A stretch of 9,364 bases of DNA from an uncultured Clostridia bacterium (GTDB lineage: Bacteria; Bacillota; Clostridia; Christensenellales; Borkfalkiaceae), in NCBI GenBank assembly GCA_947581885.1, contig CANPWF010000055.1, positions 1 to 9,364 on the forward strand. Direction: 5' to 3'. Below the pieces are notes generated by a model. That model was not told the DNA's origin, did not search any database, and was given only the letters and a program-made list of their open reading frames with translations. Positions 1-6,471 of this stretch are shown in pieces. The translations under genes and the position numbers were made by a program. Numbering within the stretch: the first letter of the stretch is position 1; every line of letters starts with the position of its first letter.

Positions 1-663
1 GGGCTTGCCGAAATTTTGGGCAGAGACCGCGTCTACGGCTGTGCGCTCGGGTGGGGAGCGGAACTCGTCGCACCCGGGGAAGTCAAACTCTCCTCCGAGG
101 AAGAGAAGTTCTCCCTCGCGATCGGAGCATTCGGAGCGGGGGCGCGCCTGCATGAAATCGCCGATCTTCTTCGCCGCGCGTTTATCGTGACGGAAGGGGA
201 TCTTACGGAGATCCGCTTTGCAAAGCTCGCCGTCAACGCGTCCTTTTCTACGTTGTCCGCGATTTCGACGCTCACCTTCGGGCAGCTCGCAAAACGCCAT
301 TCCCGCCTCGTTCTATCCTTGATGCGAGAGACGATTTCCGTCGCCAAGGCGTGCGGATGCAGAACCCTCGTGCAGAACGGACACGATATCGGCAAACTCT
401 TTTCCCGCCCCTTCGCGCGGTTTTTGTTGCCGATCGCGATGAAAAAGCACAAGAATATCCGTTCGGGCATGCTCAAAGACCTCGAACGCGGCAGGCGGTG
501 CGATGTCGATTTCGTCGCGGGGGCAGTCGTGCGGGAGGGGAAGAAGAGGGGCGTTCCCACGCCGATGCTCGAACGGGCGATCGCCGTCCTTCATCAGATC
601 GAGGACGGGCTCGCCGAACATTCCCCCGAAAGTTTATCTCTCGTCAAGGAGAAGGCAATATGA
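1..663 (+). CDS. panE: Ketopantoate reductase family protein (PanE/ApbA), C-terminal part, 5' end cut by window
   Basis: PanE (2-dehydropantoate 2-reductase) reduces ketopantoate to pantoate with NADPH in cytosolic pantothenate/coenzyme A synthesis. The frame is open from base 1 to the TGA at 661-663, giving 220 residues. The N-terminal Rossmann domain lies outside the window. What is visible matches the end of the NADPH domain (ILGRDRVYGCALGWGAEL, then VAPGEV) and the helical ApbA C-terminal domain. That domain shows FAKLAVNASFSTLSAI, whose Lys corresponds to the family's catalytic lysine followed by the conserved Asn, and the late signature SGMLKDLERGRRCDVDF followed by AGAVVREGKKRGVPTP. 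The TTG at 16 is only an internal codon, not a start. The stop overlaps the ATG of gltX (ATGA, 660-663), so the two are probably translationally coupled. It could be a paralogous ketopantoate-reductase-like enzyme with another 2-oxoacid substrate; the family call is firm, the exact substrate less so. Confidence 0.85.
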   Translation, partial: GLAEILGRDRVYGCALGWGAELVAPGEVKLSSEEEKFSLAIGAFGAGARLHEIADLLRRAFIVTEGDLTEIRFAKLAVNASFSTLSAISTLTFGQLAKRHSRLVLSLMRETISVAKACGCRTLVQNGHDIGKLFSRPFARFLLPIAMKKHKNIRSGMLKDLERGRRCDVDFVAGAVVREGKKRGVPTPMLERAIAVLHQIEDGLAEHSPESLSLVKEKAI

Positions 664-2294
664 ATTTTCACGCGCTTGCGGAGCGGTTGCTCCCCGGGGA
701 CTATCCTTCCCCCGCATTTTATGAGGAAAAATATCCCGCCCGCACCCTTCCCAAAGGGGCGGAAGTTACCCGTCTCGCACCTTCGCCGACGGGATTTATC
801 CATCTTGGGAACCTGTTTGCCGCCATCGCGAACGAACGCATCGCGCACCGCAGCGGGGGCGTTTTGTACCTTCGGATCGAGGATACCGACTTAAAGCGCA
901 AGGTGGACGGCGCGGTGGAAGCGGTCATTTCCGCATTGAAATATTTCGATATTCAATTCGACGAGGGGGCGGAGATCGGAGGAAACGAGACGTACGCGCC
1001 GTGGTATCAGCGGCAACGCGCCGAGATCTACCGCGCCTTCGCGAAAAAACTCATCGAAGAGGGAAGGGCCTACCCCTGTTTCTGCACAGAGGAGGACCTT
1101 TCCGCCCTTCGCGACGAGCAGACCAAAAACAAGGAGATCACGGGCTACTACGGAAAATACGCCAAGTGCCGCAATCTTTCCGAAGAGGAGATTTATAAAA
1201 ATCTCGATGAAGGGAAGCCCTTCGTCGTTCGGCTTCGTTCGCTCGGTAACCCCGAAAACAAGATCAAATTCCACGACGAGATCAAGGGGGATGTCACCGT
1301 CACCGAGAACGACCAAGATGTCGTCATCTTGAAATCGGACGGCATCCCGACCTACCACTTCGCCCACGCCATCGACGATCACTTCATGCGTACGACCCTC
1401 GTCCTTCGCGGGGAAGAGTGGCTCGCGAGCCTTCCCATCCACATCGAACTTTTTGATGCGCTCGGGTTTACCCGCCCGCGCTACGGACACAACTGCTCTT
1501 TGATGAAGCAGGACGGCGAGACGAGAAGAAAGCTCTCCAAGCGGAAGGACCCCGAACTCTCCCTCGAATTTTACAGGAAGGAGGGGTATTTCGCACGCGC
1601 CGTAAAGGTGTATATGCTCACCCTTCTCAACTCCAATTTCGAGGAATGGTATTTGAAGAACCCCGACGCGGATCTCAATGACTTCCCCTTCAAGGCGGAA
1701 AAAATGAGCAAGAGCGGGGCACTGTTCGATCTCGATAAGCTCAACGATGTCTCCAAAAACGAGCTCGCCCGCCTCTCCGTCGAGGAGACTATATCCTTCC
1801 TTCAAAATTGGGCGAACGAATTCGGCACCGAAAAACAAAGACAATATTTTTCGGATGAAGGGAAATTGCAAGCCGTCCTCGCGCTCTGCATGGGAATCGG
1901 CGGGAAGAAGCGCAGAAAGGATTTTACCACCGCTTCGCAGGCGATGGAGTTCATCAAGTTCTTCTTCGAACGCCCCGTTCTCCACGAAAGTTACCGCGTC
2001 ACCGATGCGGACAAGCGTTCGATCTTAAACGGGTTTTTGAGTAGGTACAATGCCGCGGACGACGCGCAGGTGTGGTTCTCAAAAGTCAAGGAGATCGCCG
2101 CCGAAAACGGCTTTGCCGCCGAGATGAAAGACTATAAGGCGAACCCCGAAAACTACAAGGGGAGCGTTGCGGACGTTGCGGAAGTGCTCCGTATCGCCAC
2201 GACGGGACGGGCGAACACTCCCGACCTTTGGACCATTCAACAGATCTTGGGAGAGGGGGAAGTCCGCGCCCGTATCCAAGGAGAGATCGTATGA
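660..2294 (+). CDS. gltX: Glutamyl-tRNA synthetase (class I, bacterial type with N-terminal extension)
   Basis: It charges tRNA with glutamate using ATP, in the cytosol. The 544-residue protein has the class I Rossmann fold signatures. RLAPSPTGFIHLGN contains the HIGH-type motif at residues 48-51, RIEDTD is at 72-77, and the KMSKS-type motif KLSKR is at 291-295. Cys140-x-Cys142 and Cys170 sit where bacterial GluRS carries its zinc site, though the fourth ligand is not obvious. The anticodon-binding region starts near residue 340 and includes the usual F-x-x-x-K-x-SKS-x-A-x-FD-x-x-KL element. About 35 residues precede the catalytic domain, whereas most GluRS begin within a few residues of it; from memory this is a feature of a clostridial subgroup. 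The start is ATG 660, chosen for AAGGAG at 646-651 with 8-nt spacing and for the extension being in frame. Both ends overlap neighbours by ATGA. Whether it also mischarges tRNA-Gln cannot be read here. Confidence 0.95.
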   Translation: MNFHALAERLLPGDYPSPAFYEEKYPARTLPKGAEVTRLAPSPTGFIHLGNLFAAIANERIAHRSGGVLYLRIEDTDLKRKVDGAVEAVISALKYFDIQFDEGAEIGGNETYAPWYQRQRAEIYRAFAKKLIEEGRAYPCFCTEEDLSALRDEQTKNKEITGYYGKYAKCRNLSEEEIYKNLDEGKPFVVRLRSLGNPENKIKFHDEIKGDVTVTENDQDVVILKSDGIPTYHFAHAIDDHFMRTTLVLRGEEWLASLPIHIELFDALGFTRPRYGHNCSLMKQDGETRRKLSKRKDPELSLEFYRKEGYFARAVKVYMLTLLNSNFEEWYLKNPDADLNDFPFKAEKMSKSGALFDLDKLNDVSKNELARLSVEETISFLQNWANEFGTEKQRQYFSDEGKLQAVLALCMGIGGKKRRKDFTTASQAMEFIKFFFERPVLHESYRVTDADKRSILNGFLSRYNAADDAQVWFSKVKEIAAENGFAAEMKDYKANPENYKGSVADVAEVLRIATTGRANTPDLWTIQQILGEGEVRARIQGEIV

Positions 2295-3121
2295 GCCGTG
2301 CCGACGAAATTTTCCTTGCAAACTGCCGCGATATCCTGAAAAATGGGATATGGGATACGGATTCCGAGGTTCGTCCCCATTGGGAGGACGGCACGCCCGC
2401 CCATACCGTGAAGAAATTCGGCATCGTCAACCGCTACAATTTGCAGGAAGAATTTCCCATTCTCACCCTTCGCCGCACCGCCTTCAAGAGCTGTATCGAC
2501 GAGATCCTTTGGATCTGGCAGAAGAAGAGCAACAACATCCGCGATCTCCATTCCCATATTTGGGACAGCTGGGCGGACGAGAGCGGAAGCATCGGCAAGG
2601 CGTACGGCTATCAGCTCGGAATCAAATACAAGTATGCGGAAGGGGAGTTCGACCAAGTCGACCGCGTCCTTTACGACCTCAAACACAACCCCGCCTCGCG
2701 CAGGATCCTCACCAACCTCTTCAACTTTGGGGATCTCCATGAGATGCATTTGTATCCCTGCGCCTATTCGATGACTTTCAACGTCTCGGGGGATACCTTG
2801 AACGGCATCCTCAATCAGCGTTCGCAGGATATGCTCACGGCGAACAATTGGAACGTCGTGCAGTATGCGGCGCTCCTTTGGATGTTTGCCCGATCGAGCG
2901 GGCTCAAAGCGGGGGAACTCGTCCACGTGATCGCCGACGCGCACATCTACGACCGCCACGTTCCCATCGTCGAAGAACTGCTTACCCGTAAGCCTCTTCC
3001 CGCGCCCAAGTTCGTGATCGACGAGAGCGTTCAAAGTTTTTACGATTTCACGGTGGATTCCTTCCGCCTCGATGGGTACGAATTCCACCCGCTCGATACC
3101 AAGATCCCCGTCGCTATATAG
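2291..3121 (+). CDS. thyA: Thymidylate synthase
   Basis: ThyA methylates dUMP to dTMP with 5,10-methylenetetrahydrofolate and releases dihydrofolate. The 276-residue product is close to the size of E. coli ThyA (264). The nucleophilic Cys157 lies in LYPCAYSM. Arg137-Arg138 (NPASRRIL) and Arg177/Ser178/Asp180 (QRSQD) are the phosphate and dUMP contacts. Asn188 in NNWNVVQYA is the pyrimidine-recognising Asn. His218 and Tyr220 are in ADAHIYDRH, and the C-terminus is the conserved PVAI. The residue after the catalytic Cys is Ala rather than the His of E. coli, a variant I recall from other Firmicutes. The start is ATG 2291, with AAGGAG at 2278-2283 and a 7-nt gap; it overlaps the gltX stop by ATGA. 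It supplies dihydrofolate to FolA, encoded downstream after a repeat-bearing gap. Confidence 0.97.
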   Translation: MSRADEIFLANCRDILKNGIWDTDSEVRPHWEDGTPAHTVKKFGIVNRYNLQEEFPILTLRRTAFKSCIDEILWIWQKKSNNIRDLHSHIWDSWADESGSIGKAYGYQLGIKYKYAEGEFDQVDRVLYDLKHNPASRRILTNLFNFGDLHEMHLYPCAYSMTFNVSGDTLNGILNQRSQDMLTANNWNVVQYAALLWMFARSSGLKAGELVHVIADAHIYDRHVPIVEELLTRKPLPAPKFVIDESVQSFYDFTVDSFRLDGYEFHPLDTKIPVAI

Positions 3122-3144
3122 CGTTTCGCAGAAAACGGAGCTGT

Positions 3145-3210
3145 TCAGTCGCCTCTCTTCTCGGCTCCCCCTTGAGGGGGAGCTGTCCCCGCAGGGGACT
3201 GAGGGGGTGG
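3145..3210. repeat. REP-like two-hairpin intergenic element
   Basis: This element occupies most of the thyA-folA gap. Hairpin 1 pairs GCTCCCCC (3164-3171) with GGGGGAGC (3176-3183) around TTGA. Hairpin 2 pairs GTCCCC (3185-3190) with GGGGAC (3194-3199) around GCA. TCAGTC (3145-3150) and GACTGA (3197-3202) form a further inverted pair competing with hairpin 2. No T-tract follows, so it is a poor intrinsic terminator. The hairpins would form in a thyA-folA transcript and could stabilise it or set the ratio of the two genes. From memory, closely similar GCTCCCCCT/AGGGGGAGC modules followed by a variable small hairpin are dispersed in many copies in gut Clostridia genomes; this is recollection and not shown by the window, which holds one copy. 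Confidence 0.6.
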
Positions 3211-3245
3211 ACCTCAACTCACCATATATATAAGGAATAGAAAAG

Positions 3246-3740
3246 ATGCGAGCGATCTTTCATGCCGACAACAAGTGGGGCATCGGAAAACACAACGGCT
3301 TGATGTTCTCCCTCCCCAAAGATATGAAGTTCTTCCGCGAGACGACGACGGGGAAAGTCGTCGTGATGGGGTACAATACGCTTCTCTCCTTTCCGAACGG
3401 CAAACCCCTCAAAAACAGGACAAACATTGTCCTCTGTCCCCAAACGGTGGAGGGTGTCATTACGGCGCACGATCTTTCCGAACTCCTTGCAATGCTCAAA
3501 AACTATCCCGCGGACGATGTGTTCGTCATCGGCGGGGCGAGCGTGTATCGTCTGCTGCTTCCCTATTGCACCGAAGCCCTCGTCACCAAGGTGGATGCGG
3601 ACGGCGGGGCGGACGTGTTCGTGCCCTCCCTCGACGAGGACGAAAACTTCGAACTTACGGAGAAGAGTGAGCCCGTCGAGGACAACGGCCACACGATCAC
3701 CTTCTGCGTCTACAAGAACAAGAACGTTTTGACGGCATAG
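3246..3740 (+). CDS. folA: Dihydrofolate reductase
   Basis: FolA reduces the dihydrofolate released by ThyA to tetrahydrofolate using NADPH. The 164-residue length is typical of chromosomal enzymes. Visible landmarks are GIG at 12-14, SLPKDMKFF with Asp26 as the catalytic acid, TTGKVVVMGYNT (35-45), LKNRTNIVL with Arg58 as the folate-glutamate contact, and VIGGASVYRLLLP (94-106) with the cofactor-binding Gly-Gly. Two positions depart from E. coli: Phe21 replaces the usual Trp of the W-x-L-P motif, and Tyr43 replaces the cofactor-contacting Arg of MGRHT. I recall both from other clostridial enzymes. AAGGA at 3232-3236 lies 9 nt upstream of ATG 3246. The gap from thyA is 124 bp and no convincing promoter is seen in it, so co-transcription with thyA is likely; a terminator follows at 3782. 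Confidence 0.96.
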   Translation: MRAIFHADNKWGIGKHNGLMFSLPKDMKFFRETTTGKVVVMGYNTLLSFPNGKPLKNRTNIVLCPQTVEGVITAHDLSELLAMLKNYPADDVFVIGGASVYRLLLPYCTEALVTKVDADGGADVFVPSLDEDENFELTEKSEPVEDNGHTITFCVYKNKNVLTA

Positions 3741-3781
3741 ATTTTCCGCAAAAATATCCGTGCAAAACCGCAAGAAATTCT

Positions 3782-3808
3782 ATCGGCGAAGGAATTCGTC
3801 GATTTTTT
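3782..3808 (+). terminator. Intrinsic terminator after folA
   Basis: A roughly 10-bp stem (3782-3790 with 3795-3803, one G-T wobble at 3786/3799) is capped by a GGAA tetraloop of the GNRA type (3791-3794). It runs straight into six T residues (3803-3808), with another T run at 3813-3820. This is a clean end for the panE-gltX-thyA-folA unit. Its T-rich tail doubles as the A/T-rich sequence just upstream of the next promoter's -35 box. Confidence 0.85.
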
Positions 3809-3819
3809 GTACATTTTTT

Positions 3820-3848
3820 TTGACAAATCCTGTCGGTTATGCTACAAT
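3820..3848 (+). promoter_or_regulatory. Near-consensus sigma-A promoter with extended -10
   Basis: A perfect -35 TTGACA (3820-3825), a 17-nt spacer and TACAAT (3843-3848), preceded by TG one base upstream (3840-3841, extended -10), give one of the best promoters in the window. T-rich DNA lies directly upstream. By normal spacing transcription should start at A3855 or A3857, which is at or 2 nt before the ATG of the next gene. Confidence 0.85.
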
Positions 3849-3856
3849 ACTGCCAT

Positions 3857-5704
3857 ATGATGTCGAATGAAGAAGAGCGGCCGCTTGACGACAGTATCCT
3901 CGAGCCGCTTACCGCGTACAAAACCGTATACGAAAAGGCATTCTCCGAGAACTGCGAGGAGTACTTCCGCACGCTCGAAACGCAGTCGGGCATCGACGTT
4001 GCGGCGAACAAGAGTACCGTAGCGAAGTATTCGGCGCAGGTCGGCGACGTGCAGAAGTCCAAGCGCAAGCTCTCGGGCTACAAGACGGGGAGGGGACTTT
4101 CGATCGCGATGATCGTGCTCGGCTCGCTGCTTTTGGTCATCGGGATCTTTTCCATCGTGCAGAATGTCTCCGTCGCCGCGGGGGTCCTGCTCGGTGTCGG
4201 GCCCGCGCTCATCGTGCTTTTCGCTCTCCTTCTCGCCCTTGTCTTTCAGCCGAAGATCAAACTCGCACAGCGGGAATACGACGAGAAGCAGAAGAAGGCG
4301 CAGGAACTTTTAGACCTCGCTTGGAAGCAGATGGCACCTCTCAACGCCCTGTTTCAGGACAACGTCACCAAAAAACTCATCGAAAAGACAATTCCGCTCG
4401 TCGAACTCGATAACAACTTCAATGTCCGCCGTTACGACTATTTGCACGGCAAGTATGGCTACGGCGAGGGGGACGACCCCGCCCGTTCGACGCTCGGCAT
4501 TCTGACGGGGGAGATCGCCCACAACCCGTTCGTCGTCGACCGCGTCCTCGTCCGCACGATGGGTACCTGCACCTATTCGGGTTCTCTCGTCATCAGTTGG
4601 GTGACCTACCAAACGGATGAACGCGGCAACCGCGTCGCCGTCAACCATACCCAAACGCTCACGGCAACGGTGACCCATCCGAAGCCCTATTACAGTCGGG
4701 AGACCCGCCTCATCTACGGCAACGAAGCCGCGCCCGACCTGCATTTCTCCCGCCGTCCTTCTCATGCGGAGAAACTTTCCGAGAAGGAGAAGGAGAGGGA
4801 GGTGGAAAAGGGCGCGAAGCAGATCCGCAAACAGCAGGAGCGTTCCGTCAAGGACGGGGGTTCGTTCACCGAGATGGGGAACGAGGAGTTCGACGTTCTC
4901 TTCGGTGCCCTCGACAGGGACAACGACGTGCAGTTCCGCCTTCTCTTCACCCCGCTCGCGCAGAAGAATATGCTCGCTCTCATGGAAGATCCGTCGGGCT
5001 ACGGCGATGATTTCTATATGCGAAAATCGGGGTGCTTGAACTACATCATGTCCGAGCATTCGGCGAATTGGGATATGATCGAATCGCGGGAGAAATACCG
5101 CTCGTATAGCTATGAAATCGCGAAGCAGAAGTTCTTTGCATTCCAGACGCAGTACTTCCGCTCGCTGTATTTCGATCTCGCGCCGCTCTTTTCCATTCCG
5201 CTGTATCAACAGCATAAGCCGCACGAATACATCTATGCGGAGAGCTATGCCCGCCATTTCACGGCGCAGGAATCGGAATACGCCGTCAACCGCATGGACG
5301 AAAGTGCCTTCGCCCATCCCGAAGCGGCAACGCCGAGTATTCTCAAAACGCAGTTTCTTGCAAAGGACGGGATGAGCGATCTCGTCCGCGTCACCGCCAA
5401 CTCCTTCCGCGCCGTGCCGCGGGTGGATTTCGTCCCCGTGTTCGGCGGCGACGGCTACATGCACGATGTTCCCGTCGAGTGGGTGGAGTATGTCCCCATC
5501 TCCGAAGTCACCACCGTGGCGATGAAGGAGATCGGGCTCTCCGATCGGGAATTCTTCGACGAGGCGAACGACGGTTCTCTTTCCGCCGCGTTCTCGAAAT
5601 ATATGCACCGCGCGTTCGGTTACAGTCACGGCATCCTGTGCTGCGTCGTTCCCGAGGAGGTTTCGGGCTTCGACGCCGCCTTTACGATCGCAAAAAACAA
5701 ATAG
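3857..5704 (+). CDS. Membrane-anchored protein of unknown function, DUF3137-like, partner of LemA
   Basis: The 615-residue product has a polar N-terminal segment (1-78), a tight two-helix membrane hairpin (about 79-102 and 106-131), then about 480 residues judged cytosolic because Lys/Arg flank the hairpin. Residues 304-333 are a highly charged, probably coiled-coil stretch rich in Lys and Glu. Residues 342-378 (EEFDVLFGALDRDNDVQFRL through FTPLAQKNMLALMED) recall DUF3137 proteins, which also have two N-terminal helices and often neighbour lemA; this resemblance is from memory. No catalytic motif is recognised. ATG 3857 (or the adjacent ATG 3860) is the only sensible start: the ATG at 3839 lies inside the promoter, and the first later in-frame GTG is about 65 codons on. 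No Shine-Dalgarno precedes it, so the message is probably leaderless. It is followed by lemA after 10 bp, with the lemA ribosome binding site overlapping this gene's stop codon. Confidence 0.75.
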   Translation: MMSNEEERPLDDSILEPLTAYKTVYEKAFSENCEEYFRTLETQSGIDVAANKSTVAKYSAQVGDVQKSKRKLSGYKTGRGLSIAMIVLGSLLLVIGIFSIVQNVSVAAGVLLGVGPALIVLFALLLALVFQPKIKLAQREYDEKQKKAQELLDLAWKQMAPLNALFQDNVTKKLIEKTIPLVELDNNFNVRRYDYLHGKYGYGEGDDPARSTLGILTGEIAHNPFVVDRVLVRTMGTCTYSGSLVISWVTYQTDERGNRVAVNHTQTLTATVTHPKPYYSRETRLIYGNEAAPDLHFSRRPSHAEKLSEKEKEREVEKGAKQIRKQQERSVKDGGSFTEMGNEEFDVLFGALDRDNDVQFRLLFTPLAQKNMLALMEDPSGYGDDFYMRKSGCLNYIMSEHSANWDMIESREKYRSYSYEIAKQKFFAFQTQYFRSLYFDLAPLFSIPLYQQHKPHEYIYAESYARHFTAQESEYAVNRMDESAFAHPEAATPSILKTQFLAKDGMSDLVRVTANSFRAVPRVDFVPVFGGDGYMHDVPVEWVEYVPISEVTTVAMKEIGLSDREFFDEANDGSLSAAFSKYMHRAFGYSHGILCCVVPEEVSGFDAAFTIAKNK

Positions 5705-5714
5705 GAGGAAGGAT

Positions 5715-6383
5715 ATGAACGAATTGGACGAACTGACAGGCTCGACGATGGCAGAAGGCAACGACGTAAAAGTCATCGCCAAACAGCTTCCCGTGAAAGT
5801 GGGGGGCGGATCGAAGTTTTTCGATATCATCTGGTGGTTCCTGCCCCCGATCATCGGCGGGATCATTTGGACGGTCATCAAGGTGAAGGCGAAGAACTAC
5901 TTCCAGCAGCTCCAACAGAAGATCCAGCACGACGCTTCGCAGATCGATAACTACCTCGAACAGCGCGTGCAGGTCCTGCAAAACTGCGCAAAACTGCTCG
6001 ATAAGGCGATCGATCTCGACAAGGAGACCTTCACCAAGATCGCGCAGTACCGCAGTCACAGCGGCGCGGATGGGGACGAAGCCCGCAACGAGTATGCCGA
6101 AACGGTGGGCAATCTTGCCCGTTCGGTGAACATCGCCTTCGAGAACTATCCCGATTTGAAGGCGCACCGCGAACTTGCGGACGCAATGCAGCAGAACAAC
6201 TACTTGCAACGCGAGATCACGGCGGCACGCGAAGTGTACAACGATACGGTGAATACTTGGAACAGGGAAGTGTACCATTGGCCCGCACGGCAGATCGTCG
6301 CGGCGAAGAGCGGCTACACCACCCGCATCCCCTTCATCGCGGACGAAGCCACCAAGGAAGCTGCCCGCGGCACATTCTTCTGA
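5715..6383 (+). CDS. lemA: LemA family membrane protein
   Basis: The 222-residue protein has one membrane segment at about 35-57 (FFDIIWWFLPPIIGGIIWTV) followed by a long helical domain. The domain carries the LemA pattern: QIDNYLEQRVQVLQNCAKLL (95 to 35 residues before the C-terminal motif region), ENYPDLKAHRELADAMQQ, then EITAAREVYNDTVNTWNREV and a closing IPFIADE. LemA proteins are helical-bundle membrane proteins without an assigned biochemical role. AGGAGG at 5703-5708 overlaps the upstream stop codon and lies 6 nt before ATG 5715, so translation is tied to the upstream gene. The N-terminus before the helix is longer (about 34 residues) than in many LemA proteins, which start almost at the helix. 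Pairing with a DUF3137-like partner suggests the two act together at the membrane; that is inference. A palindromic terminator follows after 10 bp. Confidence 0.9.
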   Translation: MNELDELTGSTMAEGNDVKVIAKQLPVKVGGGSKFFDIIWWFLPPIIGGIIWTVIKVKAKNYFQQLQQKIQHDASQIDNYLEQRVQVLQNCAKLLDKAIDLDKETFTKIAQYRSHSGADGDEARNEYAETVGNLARSVNIAFENYPDLKAHRELADAMQQNNYLQREITAAREVYNDTVNTWNREVYHWPARQIVAAKSGYTTRIPFIADEATKEAARGTFF

Positions 6384-6393
6384 GGAACATTTC

Positions 6394-6434
6394 AAGTCAA
6401 AGCCCCCCGAAATTTTCGGGGGGCTTTGACTTTT
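6394..6434 (+). terminator. Long palindromic terminator between convergent genes
   Basis: A perfect 39-nt palindrome has 19-base arms (6394-6412 and 6414-6432) around a single central T; in RNA a 4-nt or larger loop would open at the A/T centre. The arms hold a C6/G6 core, and on the + strand the stem ends in CTTTT (6430-6434). It terminates the lemA transcript. On the - strand the stem is followed by GAAATG, so the T-tract is weak that way, but it may still stop transcripts of the convergent gene. Confidence 0.85.
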
Positions 6435-6446
6435 GAAGGTATCCAT

Positions 6447-6464
6447 TGCCCGCATTCACGGGCA
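6447..6464. other. Short hairpin downstream of the - strand gene
   Basis: TGCCCG (6447-6452) pairs with CGGGCA (6459-6464) around a 6-nt loop. It lies 8 bp beyond the stop codon of the - strand gene and before the long palindrome, with no T-tract on either side. It may be a 3'-end stabilising hairpin or chance. Confidence 0.35.
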
Positions 6465-6471
6465 GGGTGAG

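Noticed and set aside
891..1985. Long open frame on the - strand opposite gltX (364 codons)
   Set aside because: It mirrors the G+C-rich codon pattern of gltX, has no recognisable domain and no ribosome binding site, and gltX is certain.
2237..3217. Long - strand open frame opposite thyA (326 codons)
   Set aside because: An antisense shadow of a certain gene; the product has no family features.
3223..3232. TATATATA before folA as a -10 box
   Set aside because: The start of transcription would fall on or after the folA ribosome binding site, and no -35 is present.
3822..3834. GACA-AATCC-TGTC inverted repeat over the -35 region as an operator
   Set aside because: The arms are only 4 bp and one of them is the -35 box itself, so chance is sufficient.
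4310..5881. 523-codon - strand open frame opposite the DUF3137-like gene
   Set aside because: It spans two coupled + strand genes; its product is repetitive in Arg/Glu/Val/His as expected from an antisense frame, while the + frame has clear membrane helices, a promoter and a coupled lemA.
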